Assembly: GCA_050942875.1 (NCBI GenBank)
Contig: JBMNOD010000103.1
Location: forward strand, 1-11,251
DNA: 11,251 nt
From: JAAZAI01 sp050942875
GTDB taxonomy: Bacteria; Verrucomicrobiota; Kiritimatiellia; RFP12; UBA3636
Reading direction: 5' to 3'
A model generated the notes under the pieces. That model had not been told where the DNA came from. It did not search any database and saw only the letters and a list, made by a program, of their open reading frames with translations. Positions within the stretch are counted from its first letter, which is position 1. The number at the start of each line of letters is the position of its first letter. Positions 6,299 through 11,251 of the stretch are shown one piece after another. The translations under genes and the position numbers were made by a program.

Positions 6299-6377
6299 CA
6301 CTCGGCGCAGCCGCCACAGCCGCCACACAGGCGCTTTCCGGCGTAGCCTGCGCCAATGGAATGAAACAGACACAGAG
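6299..6377. repeat. Dispersed intergenic repeat, copy B, second block
   Basis: Begins CACTCGGCGCAGCCGCCACA and matches 563-642 with a few substitutions and a short length difference. It is followed by an AC/AG-rich CACAGAGAGG tail similar to CACAGAGGCA in copy A. Confidence 0.75.
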
Positions 6378-6482
6378 AGGGACAAGGAACCCGTTGGACT
6401 CCATCTCCCACCCTTCAAAAAGGCTTCTCCATGTTTCATGGAAACTCAAGGAAGCATGTCACGATTCTGACACACACCCACG

Positions 6483-6522
6483 AAACCATCGCCATCGGGA
6501 TCGGCCACGCCGCTTCCCCAAA
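6483..6522. repeat. 40-bp direct repeat flanking a MITE-like segment, right copy
   Basis: Exact 40-bp match to 5891-5930. It lies just before the phosphatase gene and its candidate promoter. Confidence 0.85.
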
Positions 6523-6542
6523 TTCAAATTTCCCAGCACCAC

Positions 6543-6571
6543 TTGACGACCCGCACCGAAAACTCTACCAT
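6543..6571 (+). promoter_or_regulatory. Candidate promoter for the phosphatase gene
   Basis: TTGACG (6543-6548) and TACCAT (6566-6571) are 17 bases apart. The -10 box is weak (four of six). The predicted start of transcription would fall near 6578, at or next to the ATG codons at 6574 and 6580. No Shine-Dalgarno is visible upstream of either, so a leaderless message is conceivable. Confidence 0.3.
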
Positions 6572-6573
6572 CA

Positions 6574-7377
6574 ATGCCCATGAATTTACAGCAAGACCCT
6601 TCCAACGAAGAACTGCTCGCCACGGCCATCGCCGCCGCCGAGGCCGGTGCTGGGCACGCCGCGCGCGAGCGCGCGCGCAACCAAGAAGCAAACCTGATCG
6701 CCAAACACGACGTCAAGCTCAAGCTCGATGTCGAATGCCAGCAGATCGTCGCGCGCGCCATTCTCGCGACCTTCCCCGACCACGCCATCCTTGGCGAGGA
6801 AGACGAGACCTACATTCCGCCGCCGCCAGACGTCTTCGAGTGGATCGTCGACCCCATCGACGGCACAGTCAACTTCTTCCACGGCAACCCCTTCTGGTGT
6901 ACCTCCGTTGCCGTGCGCCGCAACGGCGTCGCCCTCGCCGGCTGCGTCTGCGCGCCCGACATGGGCCTTCGCTTCGAAGCATCGATCAATACCCCGACGT
7001 TGCGAAACGGAACACCCTGCCACGTCTCCGACACGCCAACACTCCCCCTCGCCATCGTCCACATGGGCGCAGACAAGGCAGCCTCACCGGAAAGCCGGCC
7101 TTTTCGCTTTTTCAACGCCCTCGCGCCCCGCATCCAGCGTCCACGCATCAACGGTGCCGCCGCGCTCGACATCTGCCTCGTCGCCGCCGGCTCGGCCGAT
7201 GGCTATTTCGAGCCCAGCATCTACATCTGGGACATCGCCGCCGCCGACCTGATCCTGCGTCGCGCAGGCGGCACCGGAACGATCCTGCGCGAATTCGGCG
7301 GCCATCGCCTGGCCTATCTGGGCTCGAACGGCAAAATCCATGAACCCCTGCGCGACATCATCGACCCGCTCTTCTGA
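6574..7377 (+). CDS. Inositol monophosphatase family phosphatase
   Basis: A 267-residue Mg2+-dependent sugar/inositol phosphatase, probably cytoplasmic. All hallmark metal-site motifs are present: GEEDE (residues 74-78), WIVDPIDGTVNFFHG (90-104) and WDIAAADLILRRAGG (219-233). The last follows GAAALDICLVAAGSADGYFE (194-213), the usual substrate-binding region. Length is normal for the family. The true substrate (myo-inositol-1-phosphate, histidinol phosphate or 3',5'-adenosine bisphosphate) cannot be told from these motifs. A second ATG at 6580 is an alternative start, and neither has an obvious Shine-Dalgarno. The 3' end overlaps the alkyltransferase gene by 38 bases, so the two are likely translated from one message. 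Immediately upstream is the repeat-rich gap. Confidence 0.92.
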   Translation: MPMNLQQDPSNEELLATAIAAAEAGAGHAARERARNQEANLIAKHDVKLKLDVECQQIVARAILATFPDHAILGEEDETYIPPPPDVFEWIVDPIDGTVNFFHGNPFWCTSVAVRRNGVALAGCVCAPDMGLRFEASINTPTLRNGTPCHVSDTPTLPLAIVHMGADKAASPESRPFRFFNALAPRIQRPRINGAAALDICLVAAGSADGYFEPSIYIWDIAAADLILRRAGGTGTILREFGGHRLAYLGSNGKIHEPLRDIIDPLF

Positions 7378-7990
7378 CCCGCTCCTGCGCTGCGCCGCTT
7401 GCACGACGCCGCTGGGACGCTTCACGCTGGCACAAGCCGGCGAGGCCATCGTCCGAGTCTGGCTCCCGGGCGAAGCGCCGGGGCAGGGTTGCCACGCGAC
7501 CACGCCTTTGCTTGAGAAGGCGTTCCAAGAACTCGACGACTACCTCGCGGGCAACCGGAAGCGCTTCTCGATTCCCCTCGCGCCATCCGGCACGCCCTTC
7601 CAACGGGCGGTCTGGCGCGCGATCGACGCCATCCCCTACGCCGACACCGCCACCTACGCCGACATTGCCGCCCGCATCGGCCGCCCGACAGCCGTGCGCG
7701 CCGTCGCCAATGCCTGCGGACGCAACCCGCTGGCCGTGTTCACACCCTGCCACCGCGTCGTGGCCGCGAAGGGCCTCGGCGGCTTCCGCGGCGGGATCAT
7801 GCTGAAACAGGCTTTGCTCAATCTTGAGCGCAGGTGGGCCCTTCCTGACCTTGTTGACATCATTTCCCGGTCCCGCACTCGTTCACGATGCCGTTGTTTT
7901 GGAAAATCAGGCCGATCAGACGGATTGGACGGATCAATGCCCCATGGGATGTCAAGTCCTGAACCCTGGCTCCTCGTGACTCGCGACTAG
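7340..7990 (+). CDS. ogt: Methylated-DNA--[protein]-cysteine S-methyltransferase
   Basis: A suicide repair protein that removes alkyl groups from O6-alkylguanine by transferring them to its own cysteine. The family core is clear: GTPFQRAVWRAIDAIPYADT (residues 84-103), the DNA-binding helix region with RAVANACGRNPL (120-131), and the acceptor motif PCHRVV with Cys137. GFRGGIMLKQALLNLE (148-163) closes the domain. The normal domain ends near residue 165. The remaining ~50 residues read through Arg/Ser-rich, repeat-like DNA (including CAGACGGATTGGACGGATC) and look like a non-family extension caused by loss of an earlier stop. The gene starts inside the phosphatase gene. Its TAG shares bases with the stop of the convergent hydrolase gene. 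Confidence 0.92.
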   Translation: MNPCATSSTRSSDPLLRCAACTTPLGRFTLAQAGEAIVRVWLPGEAPGQGCHATTPLLEKAFQELDDYLAGNRKRFSIPLAPSGTPFQRAVWRAIDAIPYADTATYADIAARIGRPTAVRAVANACGRNPLAVFTPCHRVVAAKGLGGFRGGIMLKQALLNLERRWALPDLVDIISRSRTRSRCRCFGKSGRSDGLDGSMPHGMSSPEPWLLVTRD

Positions 7991-8817
7991 CGACGAGCAA
8001 CAAACTCCGCAACCAACTCAACGTAGCGGTCGAAGCCCATGACGCCCACCAAATCGTTGTGCCCTGCGCCGGGCACGGTGACAAGCGTCTTCGGCTCCCG
8101 GGCCTTGGCGTGCATCGCCTTCGCATGGGAATGCGGCACGATCGTGTCGGCGTCGCCATGCAAGAACAGCTTGCGGCAGGGAATGTTGCCGATGCGGGCG
8201 ATGTTGGGGAACGGGTCGCTGGGAAACAGCCGGACGCGGGTCACCGTCCGAAACGCGCTCGTGAAGGCGCTTTGCAGAATGAGCCCGTCCACGGCGGGAT
8301 GCTTCTCGGCGAAATAGCACGCGGGGCCGCCGCCGATCGAAAGCCCCATCGCCACGAGATTCGTCTCGGCGATGCCGAGATCCCGCGTGAGATAGGCGTG
8401 CGCGGCATCGGCGACGCCGTAAAGCCCCTGTTCCGACGGCGAACCGTCGCTGGGGCCGTAGCCGGGGTAGTCAACGCACAGCACCGACATCCCCGCATCG
8501 CGAAACGCCACATAGACGGGATGGCCGAAACCGAGGTCTTCCGCATTGCCGTGGAAATAGACGAGGACCTTGTCGGACGCCGCGTTCGGAAGCCACAGCG
8601 CCGCGACCGAACCGGACGGCGTGTCGAGCTTCACGACGCCGGGCGTCTTCCAGCCGTAAGTCGGCTGCGGCGGATGGAACATCAGGCGGTTGGCCATGCA
8701 GCCGGACGACAGCAGCGCGCACGCCAGCGCGTAGAAAATCAAAACCCCCAGCGCCACCGTTGACATCATTCGTCGAATCCCCCTCATCAAACTCCACTGT
8801 TCCCGTTTTTCAGTCAT
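7987..8817 (-). CDS. Membrane-anchored alpha/beta hydrolase (ABHD13/17-like)
   Basis: A 276-residue serine hydrolase. An N-terminal hydrophobic segment (about residues 19-39) ends in LLSSGC, a marginal lipobox, followed by MANRLMFHPP, the usual lead-in of this family. The protein is therefore probably an anchored enzyme facing the periplasm. The oxyanion region VLVYFHGNAED (84-94) is clear. The nucleophile is Ser160 in GLSIGGG, the acid Asp224 in HGDADTIVP, and the base His253 in GAGHND. The substrate is not evident; thioesterase or esterase activity is likely. The ATG overlaps the upstream methyltransferase stop as ATGA, which fixes this start over the ATG at 8829. The stop codon overlaps that of the convergent alkyltransferase gene. 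Confidence 0.9.
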   Translation of the reverse strand: MTEKREQWSLMRGIRRMMSTVALGVLIFYALACALLSSGCMANRLMFHPPQPTYGWKTPGVVKLDTPSGSVAALWLPNAASDKVLVYFHGNAEDLGFGHPVYVAFRDAGMSVLCVDYPGYGPSDGSPSEQGLYGVADAAHAYLTRDLGIAETNLVAMGLSIGGGPACYFAEKHPAVDGLILQSAFTSAFRTVTRVRLFPSDPFPNIARIGNIPCRKLFLHGDADTIVPHSHAKAMHAKAREPKTLVTVPGAGHNDLVGVMGFDRYVELVAEFVARR

Positions 8818-9677
8818 GGCTGCCTCCATCGCGCAAACGTCCCGCTCGGCAGCGGCAGGACGCCCTCCCCGCCCGTCAGCAGCATCTCGCCCGTCTCGAT
8901 CTCGCCCGCGAATCCATCCAACGCCTGCGAAAGCAGGTTGCCGCCGACCTGCGGCGAAAGCCCGGGCGTGTGGGCGCTCAACAGCACGAACAGGGGCGTG
9001 TCGGTCAGCAGCGTCCGGCAGAGCGCCAGCGTCTCGGGCAAGTCGCGCTCGATCTTGTACATCTCGCCGCCCTCCCCTCGCCCGAACGTCGGCGGGTCGA
9101 GGATGATCGCATCGTAGCGGCGCTTCCGCCGCACCTCGCGGGCGAGGAACTTGTGCGCGTCGTCCACGATCCAGCGCACCGTCGAAATGCCGTTGAGCGC
9201 GGCGTTGTCGCTCGCCCACTGCACCATGCCGCGCGAGGCGTCGAGATGGCAGACCGAGGCGCCGGCCAAGGCGGCGGCCATCGTCGATCCGCCCGAATAG
9301 GCAAAGAGGTTGAGCACCGTGCAGGATTCCCGGCGCTTCGCGCATGCCGCGCCCACCGTGTCGTGGATCCAGCGCCATTGCGCGCGCTGCTCGGGGAAGA
9401 TGCCGAGATGCCCGAAGTCGGTGACGGCAAGGTGGAAGCGGATGCCCGTCTCCTCGATGGTCCAATGGTCCGGCAGCCGGGAGCGCCCTTCCCAATGGTT
9501 GCCCTCTTCGCGATCGAACGCGGCGTCCGCCTCGCGCCAGGCGCGCTCCGGCAGCGACGGCTTCCAGATCGCCTGCGCGCTGGGGCGCGACAGCACCACC
9601 TCGCCAAAGCGCTCCAGCTTGCGCCCGCATCCGCTGTCCAGCAGCGCATAGCCCCTCTCGCCCTCAACCGCTCGCAT
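8814..9677 (-). CDS. Class I SAM-dependent methyltransferase, RlmI-like
   Basis: A 287-residue Rossmann-fold methyltransferase resembling the catalytic part of the RlmI/RlmK (COG1092) rRNA methyltransferases. Residues 90-104 (HLGIFPEQRAQWRWI) give the family lead-in. SAM-binding motif I is VLNLFAYSGGSTMAAA (121-136), motif II is around HLDAS (144-148), and the active-site motif is DPPTFGRG (194-201). It lacks the PUA domain of full-length RlmI, so the target may differ. The start is set by a perfect AAGGAGG eight bases upstream of the ATG at 9677; extending the frame upstream would run into the RlmD-type gene. It lies 32 bases after that gene and is coupled by ATGA to the hydrolase. Confidence 0.88.
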   Translation of the reverse strand: MRAVEGERGYALLDSGCGRKLERFGEVVLSRPSAQAIWKPSLPERAWREADAAFDREEGNHWEGRSRLPDHWTIEETGIRFHLAVTDFGHLGIFPEQRAQWRWIHDTVGAACAKRRESCTVLNLFAYSGGSTMAAALAGASVCHLDASRGMVQWASDNAALNGISTVRWIVDDAHKFLAREVRRKRRYDAIILDPPTFGRGEGGEMYKIERDLPETLALCRTLLTDTPLFVLLSAHTPGLSPQVGGNLLSQALDGFAGEIETGEMLLTGGEGVLPLPSGTFARWRQP

Positions 9678-9685
9678 CTCGCCTG

Positions 9686-9692
9686 CCTCCTT
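9686..9692 (-). promoter_or_regulatory. Shine-Dalgarno AAGGAGG of the RlmI-like gene
   Basis: AAGGAGG eight bases before the ATG at 9677. It rules out the longer in-frame reading that would begin at 9857 inside the upstream gene. Confidence 0.75.
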
Positions 9693-9709
9693 CGTCCAAC
9701 TTCCTTTTC

Positions 9710-10945
9710 CTAGCGCCCGGACGTCCTCGCCAAGTGAATCGCCGTCTCGAAATGCGCCGTTCGCGGGAACATGTCGAAAAGCCTGATCGACTTGACGGCA
9801 TACGCCCCGCCCTGCGTCAGCAGCGGCACGTCGCGCGCCAGCGTGTCCGGCGAGCACGAGACGTAAATGAAATTCTCGACCGGATGCGCCAGCAACGCCT
9901 TCACCACCTGGGGCTCGAGCCCCGCGCGGGGCGGATCGACGACGGCCATCGTGCGCGTCTTCGCCATTTGCGCCAGCACGGGGTCGGCGACGTCGGCCAC
10001 ACGCTCCCCGTAAAAGCGCGCCGGGAGCCCCAGCCGCTTCGCATTCGCGATCGCCGCGCGAATCGCGGGGCGATTGGAATCGAACCCCGTGACATGGCGA
10101 ATCCGCCGCTTCGAGGCGGAAAGGCCGAACACGCCCACCCCGCAGTAGAAATCCACGAATTCATCGGGATTGCACGACTCGGCCAGCGCCGTGACATGCT
10201 CCACAAGCCCGGCGGCGACCTCGGGATTCACCTGATAGAACGCCCGCGCCGGAACGGTCAGCTTGCCGACCACCGGCGACGTCTCCGTCAGCGACGGCAG
10301 CGGCGGCTCGCCCGGACGCGCCTCCGGCACGATCACCGCGCCGTCCGCCTCCGTCCAGCGCAGCGTGATCCGGCCGTCCTCGCCGATGTAGTCCCAGAAC
10401 CCGGGGTCCGACCGGATTTCGGTGAGCAACCGGTTGATCGGCTCGCGGGCCAGCGGACATTGCGGGATGTCCACCAGCGTCTCGTTGTCGTCCCCGACAT
10501 AGCCGAGGATGCGCCGTCCATGGACGTCGCGCCCCGCCCGCACCTTGATCTTGTTGCGGTAGTGCAGCGGCCGCGGCGAATCGAACGGCGGGAGCAGCAG
10601 CGACTCGGCATCCGCCACCTTCGCCTGCCGCGTCAAAAACGAAACAAGCTGCTCCTGCTTGTAGCGCAGCTCCGCCTCGCGTGTGACGTGGTCGTACACG
10701 CACCCCGGCACCTGCACCTCGCCCAGCGCCGTCGGCAGACGGCAGTCCGGTTTCGGCAGGCGATCCGGCGACGGCGTTTCAACCGAAACGACCACCGCTT
10801 CCTTGTACGACTTCTTTTCGTGCACCACCTCGGCGACGACCGTCTCGCCCGGGCATGTGCCCGGAACGAAGACGACGCACCCGTCCACCCGGCCTATGCC
10901 AGGCCCGCGGTACGCGATGGAGTCGATGGTGACGGAGATGCGCAT
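9710..10945 (-). CDS. rlmD: TrmA/RlmD-family RNA (uracil-5-)-methyltransferase
   Basis: A 411-residue enzyme that methylates C5 of a uracil in RNA, most likely 23S rRNA, using S-adenosylmethionine. The N-terminus (1-55) fits a TRAM RNA-binding domain. SAM-binding residues lie in FVDFYCGVGVFGL (263-275). The catalytic part holds VDPPRAGLEP (336-345), nucleophile Cys364 in YVSCSPDTLARD, and Glu400 in DMFPRTAHFE. The Fe-S cluster region is unusual: Cys68, Cys82 and Cys163 remain, but the usual middle cysteine of the C-x5-C-x2-C run is missing. The gene begins directly after the tandem repeat array, without a visible Shine-Dalgarno. RlmC/RlmCD or TrmA specificity cannot be excluded. Confidence 0.92.
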   Translation of the reverse strand: MRISVTIDSIAYRGPGIGRVDGCVVFVPGTCPGETVVAEVVHEKKSYKEAVVVSVETPSPDRLPKPDCRLPTALGEVQVPGCVYDHVTREAELRYKQEQLVSFLTRQAKVADAESLLLPPFDSPRPLHYRNKIKVRAGRDVHGRRILGYVGDDNETLVDIPQCPLAREPINRLLTEIRSDPGFWDYIGEDGRITLRWTEADGAVIVPEARPGEPPLPSLTETSPVVGKLTVPARAFYQVNPEVAAGLVEHVTALAESCNPDEFVDFYCGVGVFGLSASKRRIRHVTGFDSNRPAIRAAIANAKRLGLPARFYGERVADVADPVLAQMAKTRTMAVVDPPRAGLEPQVVKALLAHPVENFIYVSCSPDTLARDVPLLTQGGAYAVKSIRLFDMFPRTAHFETAIHLARTSGR

Positions 10946-10954
10946 TTTAGTTTA

Positions 10955-11251
10955 GAGAGAAGAGAGTGGAGAGGAGAGAGTAGCTGTGGATGGGGACACC
11001 CCATGCCCCGACGAATCGGAGAGAAGAGAGTGGAGAGGAGAGAGTAGCTGTGGATGGGGACACCCCATGCCCGACGAATCGGAGAGAAGAGAGTGGAGAG
11101 GAGAGAGTAGCTGTGGATGGGGACACCCCATGCCCGATGAATCGGAGAGAAGAGAGTGGAGAGGAGAGAGTAGCTGTGGATGGGGACACCCCATGCCCCG
11201 ACGAATCGGAGAGAAGAGAGTGGAGAGGAGAGAGTAGCTGTGGATGGGGAC
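10955..11251. repeat. 63-64-bp tandem repeat array
   Basis: Four full units (10955-11018, 11019-11081, 11082-11144, 11145-11208) and a partial fifth run to the window edge. Lengths alternate 64/63/63/64 because of one variable C; unit 3 also has GATGAATCG for GACGAATCG. Each full unit has an AG-only block, then GTAGCTGTGG and the perfect hairpin ATGGGG-ACA-CCCCAT (first at 10990-11004). On the minus strand the AG block becomes a CT-rich leader just before the RNA methyltransferase ATG. The open frames crossing it in both directions are repeat artefacts. No spacers vary, so it is not CRISPR. Confidence 0.93.

Larger units (their letters stand above)
5931..6479. mobile_element. Putative MITE-like non-autonomous element, about 549 bp
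   Basis: The segment starts GGGTGTGTGTCA (5931-5942) and ends TGACACACACCC (6468-6479), a perfect 12-bp inverted pair. Allowing mismatches, the match extends to roughly 20 of 26 bases. It is flanked by 40-bp direct repeats, with three extra bases on the right. No transposase is encoded inside. The interior holds a copy of the dispersed GC-rich repeat, a diverged copy of the 63-64-bp repeat and a long imperfect inverted repeat. The flanking repeat is too long for an ordinary target-site duplication, so recombination or nested insertion is an alternative. Confidence 0.4.

Noticed and set aside
8818..9630. N-terminal extension of the alpha/beta hydrolase frame to 547 residues
   Set aside because: The extra part is an out-of-frame reading of the RlmI-like gene. 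The ATGA overlap at 8814-8817 marks the real start.
10947..11237. Open frames with repeated peptide units crossing the tandem array on both strands
   Set aside because: Several overlapping frames on both strands stay open only because the repeat lacks stops; none has a start signal.
10955..11251. CRISPR array
   Set aside because: Units are near-identical over their whole length. There are no variable spacers and no cas genes in the window.

Overview
The window is GC-rich bacterial DNA with compact, SD-led operons separated by intergenic stretches packed with dispersed and tandem repeats. A lipopolysaccharide-core-type glycosyltransferase and a stator-like membrane module with an exported partner point to a diderm (Gram-negative-type) cell. 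The repeat-rich intergenic style recalls the Verrucomicrobiota/Kiritimatiellota side of the PVC group. That placement is an impression only: there is no marker gene for taxonomy here.

Layout. 1-779: non-coding repeats, namely a 127-bp exact direct repeat carrying two hairpins, a CGTWCN hexamer array, and GC-rich dispersed elements. 780-5765 (minus strand): a tight four-gene operon, read right to left. It encodes a MotA/TolQ/ExbB-like membrane protein with a long coiled-coil tail, a single-pass MotB/ExbD-like partner, a large exported protein with a proline linker and a possible ExbD/TolR-like C-terminal domain, and a WaaE/KdtX-type family 2 glycosyltransferase. A well-formed sigma-70-type promoter (TTGAGA-17-TATACT) lies directly upstream. 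5860-6573: a second repeat-rich gap, holding a MITE-like segment with inverted ends flanked by 40-bp direct repeats. 6574-7990 (plus strand): an inositol-monophosphatase-family phosphatase overlapping an O6-alkylguanine-DNA alkyltransferase. 7987-10945 (minus strand): an operon of a TrmA/RlmD-type RNA uracil methyltransferase, an RlmI-like methyltransferase and a membrane-anchored alpha/beta hydrolase. 10955-11251: a 63-64-bp tandem repeat array running off the window edge and abutting the start of the RNA methyltransferase gene.

How the genes fit together. The right half is ordinary DNA-repair, RNA-modification and metabolic housekeeping. The most interesting part is the left operon. Its first two genes have the logic of an ion-driven stator pair (MotA/MotB, ExbB/ExbD, TolQ/TolR, ZorA/ZorB). 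However, the small partner lacks a recognisable peptidoglycan-binding domain, and the large exported third protein has no family I recognise. Translational coupling (12-nt gap, ATGA overlap, 10-nt gap) argues that all four products are made together. I read it as a candidate undescribed energised envelope complex. An anti-phage role is possible but unsupported by the neighbours seen here.
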